The notes: generated by a model not told the origin, from the letters alone. DNA of 64,000 nt from Solanum dulcamara (GCF_947179165.1 NC_077245.1:36449286-36513285), one strand, 5' to 3'. Counted from the stretch's first letter, positions 13,013 through 25,998 are shown. Numbers and translations are program-made.

Positions 13013-14258
13013 TATTACACCCCATACTTTTGTACCTTGGAACGCGTTCCTAAGTCTCTTGAAAGACTTTGGTACCTTGAGAGGTTCTTGAGTTTCTTAA
13101 AAAAAAAATCTTAAGCTTCTTAAGTTTCTTGAAAGATTCCTAAATTTTTGAAAGCTTCTTAAAAATTTATATGTGAGCCGTATAGGCTATAACTCTATCA
13201 AACAACTCTAAGTAAAGAAGAATGTGATATCCCATGGCAGGGAAAATTGGAAATAAAGTTATAGGAATCCAGAAGGAATTGGAGGCTAAGTAGTGAGTCG
13301 CAGGACCCGACTTACTTGTGTAAGCTATTAATTTGGATGTGTTACATATGTAAGCTACCAACTTGAAAATTTTATATACTTAAGCTACTTGAGTACGTAC
13401 CAAGCTTACGTAGCAAGGATTATATAAATTCATAAAAGAAGACGAGATTACGAACCCACGAGGGGGAAAAGAAGGTGACACATGGCAGCATGAGAGAGTT
13501 ACACGTGGAAACAAATGGAGAAAAGGTGGTGGGCCCCCACATGCCACATGGCAGCCCGTGATTGGAGGAAGGGATGTGTTGGCCCAATAAGGGCTTGATA
13601 TGTGTCACCACTTAGGGCTTGACATGTGTCACTACTTAGGGGTTGACACGTGTCACCTCCTAAGGTGACCTATATATATATATATATATATTGGATGAAT
13701 CATTCTTATCAAAAATTCATCCTTATCTCCAAAAAATTCAAGAAAATTCTATAGAAAGAAACCAGAGAAGAAACCCTAGAGCTAGACAGAAACTAGTGGC
13801 GGCCAAGGCAAAAAAAAGGTAAGTTTTTCGATTTCATTCCGTGAATGAATTACTTATGGTATACCATAATGGTATGAGGGTATTATTAATGAAAATTTAT
13901 GGTTTTTAGAATCACCAAAACGTTAGCAAGAAGCCACAAAGTTGTAGGCGCTAAAGGAACTTCGAGGCAAGTTTTGATGAGTTTGATGAGTTTCGGGCAA
14001 GGTAAGGAATTACCTTTCAAATTGGAGTTGATGATGTTGTTATGAGGTATATTACATGTCTTAGATAAGGTTAGAGATGGAAAAATTGTATAAAAATGCT
14101 TGACTTTAGAAACAAACTAAATTGAAGTTGTTATAGGTAAATTAAAGTCGAGTAGTGGGTTGTCGTTGTGGTGCTGCGGGTGCAGCTGGTTCTTTTGTGT
14201 GATATAGGGATTTAAACTGTTTTTAAAAAGGTGTGGGTGCTTCTGCTTTCAGCCACAC
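13013..14258 (+). repeat. 5' part of a chromovirus LTR, interrupted
   Basis: Starts TATTACACCCC (family TGTTACACCCC) and continues with the TTTTGTACCTTGG subtype start. It has CACGTG boxes at 13502-13507 and 13647-13652 and a TATA run at 13671-13692. The splice-donor-like GGTAAGT follows near 13819. It is cut at 14258 by the start of the next LTR, so that element inserted into or recombined with this one. Confidence 0.8.
13480..13692 (+). promoter_or_regulatory. LTR promoter with G-boxes and TATA run
   Basis: Two CACGTG cores (13502-13507 and 13647-13652), the second inside the perfect palindrome TGACACGTGTCA, lie upstream of an alternating TA stretch. ACGTG cores are the binding type used by bZIP/ABF and bHLH factors. 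The arrangement suggests a Pol II promoter in U3; activity is inference. Confidence 0.55.
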
Positions 14259-17007
14259 TGTTACACCCCACACGTTTAAATTCGGAATGTCTCCTAAGTT
14301 CCTTAGACATTATCGTGTGAGCCGGATACGCTACGACACTATCAAATGACTCCAAGGAGGGGAGGATGTGATACCCCATAGTAGAGAAGGTTGGAGATGA
14401 AGTCATAAGAATCCGGAAGGAATTGAAGGCTAAGTAATGAGTCGTAGGACTCGATTTACCTACGTAAACTACTAATTTAGAAGTCTTACATACGTGAGTT
14501 ACTTAATTACATACCAAGCTTGCGTATCAAGGGTTTCATAGGCTCTTAAAGTGAGACGAGATTACAAACCCATGAGGAGGAAAAACAATTACGCGGGGCA
14601 TCCAATGGGAGGGTGACACGTGGCAGCACATGAGCAAGCAAGTGACCCACCTGCTTGGGGATGGTGGGCCCCACTACCATGTGGCAGCCCCTCCTTCAGC
14701 ATGTAGATGTGGTGGCCCAATAGGGGATGGACACGTGTCACCTCTTGGGGATGACATATGTCACACCCCTACAGCCACATATATGTATGTATATCAATCA
14801 TATACTTCAGTTTGTTCCTCAAATTTCAGCCAAAATAAGAGAAAACAAACCTTAGAGCTAAGGAGAAAATTACAACGGCCTGGGAGAAAAATAAGTTAAG
14901 TCCCAATTTCGCTCCATAAATTAATTATATAGCATATACCACGATGATATGGAAGTATTATTAGAATAAAATTAGAGTTCAGTGCAGCCAAAAAATGGAC
15001 AGCAAGCTGCCACGACGATTCAGCACGCTAAAAAAAATTCTGAGGCGCGATTTCGGCGAGTTCTAGCCAATTTCGGGAAAGGTAAGTTCTTCCCCTCTAA
15101 TTTGAAGTTTATGATGTTACATTAGGGTGTATTACACACCTTAGGGGCTTCTTGAAGTTGGTTAAAAGGTTTGAAAAGTTCGGCGTTCGAAATAAATGAA
15201 TTTGGAATCGCTATAGTTAAATAATTGTCGAAGTAAGGTGTTGTGCGCGTGGGGGCTGCTTCTGGTTGTGTTGTGGAGTGTTGTAGGTTCTAAGAGTTCT
15301 CTAAATGAGGTGGGGGAGCTTCTTGTTACAGACACATGACCCCCCGCTTCGTAGGTTAAAGGTTTCGCAAAACTAGAAACCCTCTTTTGGTATCGTAACT
15401 TCGGGCGAGTCGTTTGGAGTTTATATTGTGTAATGTTGCCATGTTATATATATATGAGCTGATTCTTTTATTGTTTGTTGTCTTCAGGTGTTAAGGACAT
15501 GGTTGGGAAATTCGGATAGGGCACATTATAGGGAAGGTGTTGTCCGATTTCCGTTAACACCTTAACTAGTTAAGGAACTAGTCGAGAAGGCAAGCGAGGG
15601 GATGAATGTTATGAATATTAGTGGGTAGCCTAAGTTGCTGAAAAATCTAAGGTTGTTAATACTCGCCTTATTTCCATGTTAAATAGGTTTCGAGGACGAC
15701 GACGTAAACACGACTAACAAAAGTCCATAAGAAGTATGTGAAGCCTGTCCCTTCTCTTCTTTTGGCATGTCGTAGAGGTAAGTAAGCAGTGATATAATGC
15801 CTAAAGTAATTCCATTCTTGAATGCTCCTTATTCAATTTTGAATGTTAAAGCTTTTATGATAGTTAAGCTAATTTCCTAGAATCTTTTATACACTGAGGA
15901 CTTAATGAATATACAGACTCCTAGTCATAAAATTATTGGAAGACGAATACTCTGGAGTTCTTAGGTGAATAGTCCTACTTTGGTATATGTCTAGGAACCT
16001 CGAGATGTAATTAATGTAGCCCCTAATAGCACTTAGAGGGAAGATAGAATGACTATACTGTTACTCGAATTCTTAGACAATAACTTAGTCCTCTTATATA
16101 GTTGAGTCTCGGATAATGATTTAAACTGTGTTTGGTTTTTCACTACTCTACTCGTGTATACTGTAACACTTCTTCTCCGAGTCCCGGGCTGGTTATCAGA
16201 TTCGTGCAATTCACTACATTGTCCACCGAGCCCTTCACTAGAGGGTTGGGTACGTATGTATATATAAGATGATGATGTATTGTAATAAGGTGGCGATGGC
16301 ACAGGGCCTGATACTGATATTACATGTATGATTCACCGAACCCCTGATGGGGCCGGCTATATTGAAAATTTGAGCATGCATGTTTTTGTGATTCACAGAG
16401 TATTGGTGCATATTACTGATTTGATAATTGGTTCCCCTGCTTCTCCATTTTAGATATACCTCCAGTTGTACTATGTTACGTTTTACATACTCAGTATATA
16501 TGTCGTACCAACCCCCTTTCTCAGGGGGCTACATTCATGCCCGCAGGTACAGATACAGGTTTTGGGAGTTCGTCAACTTAGGATTCCATACAGCTCAGCT
16601 GGAAAAGGCTCTATTGTAGTGGGGCCTAGTTTTTGATACCATCCACTGATGTATAACATTGTTTTGTCCATTTGGGGGTACGGTGGGGGCCCTATCTCGC
16701 CATATATTGTCATTTATATTTTTAGAAGTCTGCAGACATGTATTTGTGGGTTGTAGATGTCAGTTTGATTCAGCTGGGTCTACATGATATATGTTATTAT
16801 GTTATGGCAGCCTTGTCGGCTTGCGTGCCCTATCATGTTATGATACAAATAAAAAGGGCTATATGTTTATGAAAATATTATCACTTAGTGGGACTCTGTT
16901 ATATGATATTATTTTATTTATAGTTCAACTTGACCACAACTAATAGTTAGGTATACGGGGGGTCCAGGTCGGACTCCAATCGCAGCTTATAGGGTTGAGT
17001 CATGACA
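14259..17007 (+). repeat. 5' LTR of chromovirus copy C
   Basis: A complete LTR of 2749 bp. It starts TGTTACACCCC at 14259 and ends GAGTCATGACA at 17007, followed after four bases by a perfect primer site. It belongs to the subtype that continues CACACGTTTAAA and then CGGAATGTCTCC. G-boxes lie at 14617-14622 and 14732-14737. The conserved blocks ACATACTCAGTA, the C/G hairpin (16512-16528) and GGTACGGTGGGGGCCC (about 16678) follow in order. Confidence 0.88.
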
Positions 17008-17011
17008 GAAG

Positions 17012-17023
17012 TGGTATCAGAGC
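17012..17023 (+). other. tRNA-iMet primer binding site, copy C
   Basis: TGGTATCAGAGC exactly, complementary to the 3' end of plant initiator methionine tRNA, four bases after the LTR end. It marks the start of the internal region and the plus orientation. Confidence 0.9.
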
Positions 17024-18059
17024 AGTTCATCCTTGGATTGTCTGCAGACCGTGTCTAGTAAAGTGTTGATTATCAATGTGTTGCGCGCCACATCTATAAA
17101 CAGGAAGCTACAAGACATTTAGGATGTTACCTTTCTTCTACATCTGAGATAGTGCTTTAGATCCGAGTCATAGGAAAATTCCTTATACTAACCTTGGATC
17201 TTAACATATGGACGACACCAATAGAAGGAAGTAATTGACGATATGGAAAGTTACAAAGCATGCAGGTAAGTAATGTAAAGCCACGAAAGTTATCCGTTGG
17301 GTAAGGTATTGAAGTATTATTGAAATGTAAAGTTGAAACCTGAAAGGAAAGCAGACAGAAAGTGCAACAAATGAAGTTTGAAGTTGGACATATGAGGTAA
17401 GTCCAGTATTTTTATATTATTGTTGACGTTGAAAGCCCTGTGTGGTTGCGATATGAGATGACATTGAAAGCCCTGTGCGGCTGTGATATGATATGTTTAT
17501 ATATATGTTGGCCCTGTGAGGCATTGTTGGTATTTTCTGTGTGCAGGTTTTGGGATAGTAAGAAGTGTAGAGAAAACTCTGCCAAAATTTTCCCAATACA
17601 AAGAGAAGGGAATAAAACATAGTTTATAACATATCTTGGAAATGGATACCGGGTACCTATAGGATGCTAAATTAAAGCTGTAGGAGATACTCTTCATGTC
17701 GTCGATAAGGGATACCCTCTTTACTTGGGGGAGTTTATTTCAGAAAAACAAAAGTCTGTCTGAGCAGTGTAGTTAAGACCGCAGTATATCCAGCCATAAT
17801 AGTGCTATGGAAAAAAAACACAAAGGAGAGAAGCTTGGGTTGAAGGGTGAGATGTCCAATAATTGAACGTTACTTTTTTTGAAAGTACCAAGTCCCAACT
17901 CCTATTGTAAATTGGATGAGTTGTTCATAACTCGAGGATAAACTCGAAAGGAGTCCAGGTAGGTCAAGTATTAAAAGAAGTACTGTGATGTGTAAGAGGT
18001 TCTGATTTCTTCCAACAATGGTTGGAAAATGATTTATGATAACAGTTTATAGTTCTCCA

Positions 18060-18365
18060 CTGACTAATTGGGGAAGGAACTTCTAACAGAAGCACCTCAA
18101 AGAGATGTCAGGAACTGAATATATGTACCAACTAAAAGGGGGATATTTAAATATGAATTGAACCGTGTGATACAATTATACAGGGATAAAGTGAGACCGC
18201 TAATAAGGCGCCCTTGGTAGAGGCTAACTAAGTGAAAAGCCTGCGTTGAGAATGCAGTAAAAGCATGGAGCTTAAGATACAAAAAAAATGACGCGTGTAT
18301 ATAACGTCGCCCCAAAAATGGTGGAACCCTTAAGGAATGAGGATGGCAAACTTAAGGAATAAATG
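18060..18365 (+). pseudogene. Unrecognised coding-like remnant shared by copies C and D
   Basis: The better preserved counterpart is at 56044-56343, which is open for 99 residues and includes VAPKIVEPL and DDKLKE. Here the same reading is broken by stops and a frame change but keeps TKRGIFKYELNRVIQL and KAWSLRYK. It has no gag or pol landmark that I know. It may be a relic of gag or a captured fragment. Confidence 0.4.
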
Positions 18366-19361
18366 GCACAACTCCTATTCGCCCCAAGAAGAAAAGGATA
18401 TAGATTGGGATAAAGCTACTACTTCAAGAAAACCTTAAATAGTTATGGTCGGAATACTAGCACTGCCTAATTGGGATTGGAACGACTACAAGTACTAACT
18501 AAATTTTGATGAAGATAAGTAGGATGTGGCCTCGAACGAGTTGTTCCATGGATCCCATTACTAGAGTACTGACTAATACATGAGATGTTGCACTATGTAT
18601 GGAGAGGTTCTCGTCGCCTTGTAGTTTCACCAAGACTTCGTACACATATAATCAAGTTATGAAATATATGGGAAGACGGGGACCTGATGCAGTACCAAAT
18701 AGATTGGGGAAAGGAATTGGACAAAAATTGAGACTGGGCATAGAGACGTAGAATAAAGTATAAATAGAGGAAAATACGAGTACCCTCTAAAGGGGGGAAG
18801 TTAATGAAAAAATGGCAAAAGTAAGGTGAAGGCAATCGATATGGAAATATATTTGAGATGGACATCTAAACCTCAATAAGAAATCTTGCCGCACCAAGTT
18901 AGAAAGGTCTAGAAGCTATGAATAATTGGATAGAAGCCAGAATGCTATATAAGGCAGCGTTAAGAAGTTAGTGACGAGACCCTGAACAAAATAACACTAG
19001 AAGGCGGCTGCGTATAAAAACAAAAGAGTGTAACCATGAAAGGATATCAACCAACTTAAGAGACATTACGAAAGATAATGACAGCATGCTAGACCAAAAG
19101 CCAAAATGTTGGTTATAGAGTTAGTCGCAAATGATGTTGTGATAGATAAATCACCAAAGAAAAAGGAATAGAAAGCCTCCTGTGGTAGAAAATGAGGAGA
19201 ACACAAAGTGAATAGAGGATAGTGGAGCGAAAGGTCTACGCCGATACTGGATGCAAGATAACAGACGAAAGGACAGGGCAAATCATAAAGACTCGCGAGA
19301 CAACGCTGAGGTAAATCTTGAGCTAAGTTGAGTGTCCCACACATTATAACGGGATTATAAT

Positions 19362-19482
19362 GAAATGCGACACGAAGACTTCCTAGGAAGGTCACCCATC
19401 CCAATATTACTCTCGCCTCAGCATGCTTAACCTCGAAATTCTGATGGAATTTAATGCGTTAGTGCTGGTACGATCACGCGAG
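19362..19482 (-). pseudogene. 5S rRNA-derived sequence inside copy C
   Basis: On the minus strand this follows 5S rRNA over its full length. It has GTACCAGCACTAACGCA near the 5' end, GGTTAAGCATGC at box A, GGCGAGAGTAATATTGGGATG over the intermediate element and box C, GGGTGACC, and finally GAAGTCTTCGTGTCGCATTTC at the 3' end. It differs from the plant consensus at a number of sites. It is antisense to the plus-strand element, as is the copy at 57075-57193. Confidence 0.87.
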
Positions 19483-20309
19483 ATGGAAGAATCTGAACTA
19501 GCGACAGAGAAATGATATGAGATTATGTACCCAGAGCAATATAAGATACGTTAAGGAAATTGTAACAAGGGCTTAAGCAAAATAAGAAAGATTAGCTAAT
19601 TGCTAACTGACGACACACTCGAGCTACAGTTCTTTAATATAGTACCTATTAATGAGAGGCAAACCACCGAAGGGCTATATAGACCAGTGGGCGAGGGAAT
19701 TTCAACACCACTTGGCAGCCAACTCTAAGGGCGAGAAAAAGCAAAACCCAAAAGGTAAGGATACCAGCTGATGTAAGTTACGGATGACAGGAAGTAATAC
19801 CCAAGGTCAAAAATTCCACAGTATGACCAGGATTACAAGACTCATTCCACACCCCATCGACAGATGACTCTGAAGGGAATGTTACTCGTGGATTAACGAT
19901 ATTGGCCCCTGCACCTTTGATCAAAGGCTACCTACTCAGCCGATAAGGTGTAAAATTGTAGAGTAAAAGAAATGGTAGGACCTTACGGAGTTCCCATAGC
20001 TATTATTCCAGACAAAGAAGCCCAAGTTATAATTAACTACCGAGAGATGCAAAGATAGGTTAAGACAAACTATTGAGATGGAATTGGTACTACGGGTGAC
20101 ATAATACATGGCCACGATTGGGACAAAGAACTCCCCCAATATCGAATGTAAGATAAGGGAAACAAAGGCGAGGTAAAACATGAGGACTAGCGAGATAATG
20201 CTAGGATACTTCTTGTACCCTCTCTTTATTTTGTAAGGGAGAAAATGAAATATGGTGATGTGTCTAGAGGGTTATAAGTAGGGGTAAGGAAAGTGGTGAA
20301 AGAGTTTAA

Positions 20310-20513
20310 ATGAAACTGGAAGAACTAGCTGATTACTACATGATGACGAGCTTATATGCCAAAATTCCTTCGGAATTACACCAGATTATGTTAGACAAAG
20401 CACAGAACGACTATGAGAGCCATTATATGAGGGGACTGCAACATTATTCAGTAGCCAACCCTAAGGATTGGAAAAAGGGGAGGGGAAGAAGGACCCAAAA
20501 GATAGAATGCTAA
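20310..20513 (+). pseudogene. Unrecognised open stretch in copy C
   Basis: A 67-residue open reading with a Lys/Arg-rich end (GRGRRTQK). The same segment in copy D, near 58024-58215, is broken by stops. No domain is recognised. It is more likely element-internal sequence than a gene. Confidence 0.25.
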
Positions 20514-20819
20514 TTACAGTTCTAAAAAGAGTCGAGAAGGACTATACGAGGCTAACGAATCAGCTCATTTGCTTTCAAGCAAAACTACCTATGCAACTGG
20601 AACTAGGTGAAGTTATAGGAAAATAAGGTAATAAGGTTCCGTGAGGTTTCCCCAGCTAATATGTCAGATAGAGGGACTTCAATTATGATTAACGTCTAGA
20701 GATCAGTCTAAGAAAAGGTCGGGACCACCGACAGGCCTTTGTACCGCATTTTCCGCGGGCTGCTGAATAGGCTGAGCATACTATCAACTGCTAGAAAATA
20801 TATTGCGAGCTTATGAGGA

Positions 20820-21340
20820 TGGCTTTAAGTGTAGCTAGGGCTATCGTCCAGCACTTATTGAGTTTACCTACGAGAAGGGCTACCATTCCGGTATTCAGAT
20901 GACCCCCTCTACAAGATATTGTAAGGCAGAGTATATGAGTCCCCCTATTGAGGAAAAGACTAAGCCGGTAGGCCGAACAGGATTAAGTAAACTATTGACT
21001 AACAACTCAGAGTCGGCAGAAATGATATATAGATAATCGACATCGATATACAGAGTGCAAAATTGATGACTGGATGTTCATAACGGAGTCACCCAGAAAA
21101 GGGAACTTAACCCAAAATATATTAGACTGTATCAAGTTACTCATAAGATGGGCAACGTGGCGGGTAAGTTGAGCTTACCACCTCACTTGGAAACTATACG
21201 CCCAGTCCATCAGATAAGAATGCTTCACAAAGGTACCAACGAGCCACCCAGGGTATATTCCATAGATAAGGTTCAGGAGATGGAATCCTGTGAGGAAAAA
21301 CCTATCGCCATCTTAGATCAGCAAACTGGAAGATTGTAGA
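20820..21340 (+). pseudogene. Gypsy integrase C-terminal remnant, copy C
   Basis: Reads KGYHSGIQMTPSTRYCKAEY near 20875, which corresponds to YHSSIQMAPYEALYGRKCRS of chromovirus integrase. Then, at 21121-21339, come YQVTHKMGNVAGKLSLPP, RPVHQIRMLHK and PIAILDQQ, the C-terminal tail of pol. Frame breaks separate the two blocks. It ends about 255 bp before the polypurine tract, as expected for the end of pol. Confidence 0.75.
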
Positions 21341-21595
21341 CTAAAGACGTGCCTTCCGTCAAGATATTGTGGAAAAACCAAAACCAAAAGGAAGATGACC
21401 GGAGAAGCTAAAGAGAACATGAAACACAAGTATTCGCACCTATTCCCAATGTCTATAGGAGCCCCAACACCTGAAATACGTATATTAAGTACTTTTATGG
21501 ATGTAGTATGTGTTAGGTAAATAGCAAAGAATCTTCCTACGGTCTGTATAAAGTTCTAAGGGAGATTTTGTTTAACATTCGGGGATGAATGTTCT

Positions 21596-21609
21596 AAAGG
21601 GGGGAAGGA
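21596..21609 (+). other. Polypurine tract, copy C
   Basis: AAAGGGGGGAAGGA lies directly before the LTR start TGTTACACCCC at 21610. Confidence 0.8.
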
Positions 21610-22721
21610 TGTTACACCCCACACTTTTAAACTCGGAATGTCTCCTAAGTTCCTTAGATATAATTGTGTGAGCCGGATATATTAAGACACTATCAAATGA
21701 CTCCAAGGAGGGGAGGATGTGATACCCCATAGTAGAGAAGGTTGGATATGAAGTCATAAGAATCCGGAAGGAATTGGAGGCCAAGTAATGAGTTGTAAGA
21801 CTCGATTTACCTACGTAAACTACTAATTTTGAAGTCTTACATACGTGAGTTACTTGATCACATACCAAGCTTGCGTAGCAAGGGTTTTATAGGCTCTTAA
21901 AGTGAGACAAGATTACGAACCCATGAGGAGAAAAAAAATTGCGCGGGACAGCCAATGGGAGGGTGACACGTGGCAGCACCTAAGCAAGCAGGTAACCCAC
22001 CTGCTTGGGGTCAAGTAGGTGACCCACCTCCTTGGGGGAGGTGGGCCCCACTGCCACGTGGCATCCCCTCCTTCAGCATGTAGATGCGGTGGCCCAATAG
22101 GGGCTGGACACGTGTCACCTCTTGGGGATGACACATTTCACACCCTACAGACACATATATGTATGTATATGAATCATATACTTCAGTTTGTTCCTCAAAT
22201 TTCAGCCAAAATAAGAGAAAACAAACCTTAGAGCTAAGGAGAAAATTGCGACGACTTGGGAGAAAAATAAGTTAAGTCCCGATTTCATTCCGTAAATTAA
22301 TTATATAGCATATACCACGATAATATGGAATTATTATTAGAATAAAATTAGAGTTCGGTGTAGCCAAAAAATGGACAGCAAGCTGCCACGACGATTCAGC
22401 ACGCTAAAAAAAATTCCGAGGCGCAATTTCGGTGTGTTCTAGCCAATTTCGGGAAAGGTAAGTTCTTCCCCTCTAATTTGAAGTTTATAATGTTAAATTA
22501 GGGTGTATTACACACCTTAATGGCTTCTGTAAGTTAGGGAAAAGTTTTGAAAAGTTCGGCGTTCGAAATAAACGAATTTGGAATCGCTATAGTTAAATAG
22601 TTGTCGAAGTAAGGTGTTGTGCGCGAGGGGGATGATGCTGGTTGTGTTGTAGCGTGTTGCAGGGTCTAAGAGTGCTCTAAATGAGGTGGGGGAGCTTCTG
22701 GTTACATCCACATGACCCCCG
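21610..22721 (+). repeat. 3' LTR of copy C, cut short at a chimeric junction
   Basis: Starts TGTTACACCCCACAC and follows the 5' LTR at 14259 for about 1.1 kb, including the G-box region (21966-22115) and the TATA stretch. Near 22721, after ACATGACCCCCG, it switches to sequence from about 250 bp inside the other LTR subtype (compare 28730). The remaining 1.6 kb is missing. This is a recombination or deletion junction between two LTRs. Confidence 0.75.
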
Positions 22722-25700
22722 ACTTAGACTTCTTACATAACAAAGATACTTGAGTAAACATCGAGCTTAAGTAGCAAGGAATGCATAGGCTCTTAAAGTA
22801 AGGCGAGATGACGAACCCGCAGAACAGAAATAAAGAGACGACGCGCCTACTAAAAGCAAGTAGGTGATGCACCTACTTGGGTCAAGTAGGTGATGCAGCA
22901 GCTTAAGTGGACCCCCACACTGCCATGTGGCAGCCAGGGATTGGAGGCATGATTGAGGTGGAGCCCTAGGGGGATACCACATGTCACCCCCAAGGGGATG
23001 CCATGTGTCACCTCCTAAGGCCACCTATATATATGTATTAAGTGACTAATACTTCAGTTCTTTGTTCAAAAAATATCAGCAGCAACAAAGAGAACAAAAC
23101 CCTAAGCTAAGAGAGAAAAGGGTGATGGCCTAGGAGGAAAAATAAGGTAAGTCCCGATTTCATTCCGTAAATTAATTATATAGAGAATACCACGATGGTA
23201 TGGAGGTCTTATTAGTATAAAATCATGGCTTGGTTCAGCACAAAACGGACAGCAAGCAGCCATGGCGTTTAAATCGTGCTAGAAAAGTTCTGAGGTGGTA
23301 TTTTGGCGAGTTTTGGCCAACTTCGGGTAAGGTAAGGTCTTCCCTTACAATTTGAAGTTTATGGTGTTGTTATAGGGTGTATTAAACACCTTTTATGCTG
23401 CTGGAAGTGTAAGAAAGTCGTGGGATTACATGACGTTCAAAATAATCTTAATTGGAATCCTTATAATTAAATTGTAATCGAAATGAGGCGTTGTGCGAGT
23501 GGGGGCTGCTGCTGGTCTTGTGGTGGTTCTTTAAGGTGATGGAATATGTGTTAAAAGAGGTTTGGGTTCTGCTGGTTGCAGCCGCCTGCCCCTCTGTTTC
23601 GTACGATTAATAGTATTGCAAAATGGAAACTAGAAACCCTCTTTTGATATCATAGTTTTGGGAGAATGGTTTGGAACTTATATTGCGTCGTATTATGGTA
23701 GTTCTATGTTGTATAGCTGATGGTTGTTGTGGTTTTTGAGGCTTATAAGGTTAGGGGGTAAAAGAGAATTGTTGATAAGGCATGTTATGGGGGAGGTGCT
23801 GCCCTATTTCCGTTAACCCCTTAACTAACTAAGGAACTAATCGAGAAGGCGAGCGAGGAAACGAGTTCTATGAATACTCGTAGGTAATCTAAGACGCTGA
23901 AAAGTCTAAGGTTGTTGATACTTGCATTGCTTCTATGTTAAATAGGTTTGGAGGACGACAACGTGAATGTGATTAAGAAAAGTCCGTAAGAGGTATGTAA
24001 AGCAACCTTCTTTCTCTTGGCATATTTTTGGCATAATTTTGTAAAGTTATCTTTCTCTGCTCTTCACATGTTTTCAAGTTAAGTAGTGAATGATACGAGC
24101 TTGAGGGTGAATCTAATCATAAAAGCCAAGCGTACTTCGCAACCCTTATTTACTTCTTAATGAAAGCACTCCTACAGTAATTGAACTAGGGCTTCTCAAG
24201 CCTTCCATATGTTAGGAAGTGAGGAGTACGTAAAGTCTATTTCTCTTTTCTCTTGGTATGCCTTAGTCTTACGTGGATTATGTATGTAATGTGGGAATAA
24301 TTCAGTTCATAGAACCCCGAGTAGGGTTCGTCAATCTAATTCACTTCTCGATATTAGAACCCCTGCGATAGTTGAGTTGTGGACTTGTAAGTCTTCTACA
24401 TGATGAAAAGTTGTACACGTGAAACCTATCCCTTCCTTCTCTTGAAATAGTTTGATGTAAGTGAAGCGATATATGATATGAGTTAGAGGTGATTCCATTT
24501 ATAGGTTTTGGGTATACCTCATGACTTGTACTCACTTCTTAAGGTTAGGCTTCTTAAAATGGTTAAACTCCTATTCCTCGAGCCTTCTATATGTTGAATA
24601 ATGATTGGAGGAGTAAGCTCCTATACCTAGAGTCTCTTTGACACATCTTATGATGATATTCGGGAGACGTTTGTTATGCTACTAAGTTTTTATGTGCACG
24701 TATATGCATTATATTATATAGGGATCGGGTCGTATGTTTCGCGGCACTAACAAGTTATATGTATAGGGATCAGGCCGTCTATTCCGCGGTACTAACATGT
24801 TATATGTATAGGTATCGTGATGTATGTTCTTCGGCACTAACGTGTTATTTATATAGGGATCGGGCCGTACGTTCCTCAGCACTACCGTGTTATGTTATAT
24901 ATACGGATCGGGCCGAACGCTCCTCGGCACTAACCTGTTATATATATGGTTCGGGTTGTATGTTCCACAACACTAATAGTATGCATATGCCTAAGATGAT
25001 AAAATTATGCATTTGTACACCAAGACCACGAGCGGGCCGGATATGGTATGTGATAATGATATACAGGACCTTATCTTGTGAGGTGCAGGTATAGTGTTTT
25101 GTTAAATGTTATACTTGCCCCCTGCACCCCTATGGTAACTGTAATTTCCTTGTGATGTTTTGTTATTTACATACTCAGTACATATGTCGTACTGACCCCC
25201 CATTCTCCGGGGGGCTGCGTTCATGCCTGCAAGTACAGATACACAGCTTGGGGATCCATCAGCATAGGAGTCCCACCCAACGGTCCAGAAGTGCTTCTTT
25301 GTGCGGGAGCCTAATTTTGGTACTAAACCCTGATGTATACCTTTTTGTTCACGGGTACGGCGGTGGCCCTGTCCCGCCTTATGTTACTGTTGTTTTCTTT
25401 TATTCTTAGATGTTTGTGGATATATATGTGGGATGCATATCGGCTGTATATGAGATATATATGGGTTGTATATGAGATGTATATGGACTGTATATGAGAT
25501 ATATATATGGGTTGTACAGTAGCTATATACAGGTTGTGTATATGTGTATGTAAAGTTTTGCCTACACGAACTGTGTTTTGGGGCGTTCCCTTGTCGTGAC
25601 AGCCTTGTCAGCTCCCAGGTATACTTGTTACGGGACGACCCCATATGTTCTGATAGCCTTATCGGCTTATGTGTTTTCTTACCTGTTGTTACATTATGAG

Positions 25701-25794
25701 TCAAGAAGGAGAAAGAATTACTTACGAGCAGCAGGTGTACATGCGAGTGTCCAGTTTGGGCACCCGTTATGGCCTATGAGATTGGATCATGACA
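22722..25794 (+). repeat. 5' LTR of chromovirus copy A, 5' end missing
   Basis: Colinear with the 3' LTR at 28730-31820 at an offset of about 6.0 kb, and ends GGATCATGACA at 25794. It lacks the first 250 bp or so because of the junction at 22721. It carries a six-unit minisatellite (24715-24980), the hairpin with six C and six G (25196-25214) and the GGTACGGCGGTGGCCC block. Its similarity to its partner LTR is uneven: about 3-12% different in the lines I compared on the left, but under 1% at 24340-25425. Confidence 0.82.
24715..24980 (+). repeat. LTR minisatellite, about six units of 45-48 bp
   Basis: The unit is ATAGGGATCGGGCCGTATGT followed by TCCTCGGCACTAAC and a TGTTATAT-rich spacer. The copy in the partner LTR at 30743-31008 has the same number of units and differs at only a few sites. 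The homologous LTR at 51675-51805 has three units. Confidence 0.75.
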
Positions 25795-25798
25795 AAAG

Positions 25799-25810
25799 TG
25801 GTATCAAAGC
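25799..25810 (+). other. Primer binding site, copy A
   Basis: TGGTATCAAAGC, one G-to-A change from the initiator-Met tRNA complement, four bases after the LTR end. Confidence 0.85.
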
Positions 25811-25998
25811 AATTCTTCCTTAGAATGTCCACAGACCGTGTCTAGTAGAGTCTTGTTTATCGGTGTGTTGTATACCACATCTGTAAACAGGAGGCTACAG
25901 GGCATTTAGGATGTTGTCTTTCTTTCTTATTTTACATTGTGCAATAGAGCTGCAATATTTAGATAATTTCTCCCTAACGGTTCATCATGTTTACAATG

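Larger units (their letters stand above)
17024..21595 (+). mobile_element. Internal region of chromovirus copy C, non-autonomous
   Basis: About 4.6 kb with no readable gag, protease, reverse transcriptase or RNase H. It keeps a shared leader (17024-17160), a block near 17430-17600 also found in copies A and D, an unrecognised coding-like stretch (18060-18365), an antisense 5S block (19362-19482), another coding-like stretch (20310-20513) and an integrase tail (20820-21340). Copy D (54952-59361) has the same order throughout. A shared reduced plan in two copies suggests a multiplied non-autonomous family rather than chance decay. Confidence 0.7.

Noticed and set aside
16505..16530. Transcription terminator hairpin of bacterial type
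   Set aside because: The C/G hairpin lies in a plant LTR and no U-run follows.
19066..19404. 112-residue minus-strand open frame in copy C
   Set aside because: It runs into the 5S-like block and has no recognisable domain. The homologous region in copy D does not keep the same frame intact.
24759..25094. 111-residue open frame, duplicated at 30787-31122
   Set aside because: It is the translation of the LTR minisatellite (Tyr/Arg/Ser repeats mirror the 45-48 bp unit). It lies in an LTR, and its duplication reflects the LTR pair.
25578..25823. 81-residue plus-strand open frame at the LTR A end
   Set aside because: It spans the LTR-primer-site boundary and changes between LTR copies; not a gene.
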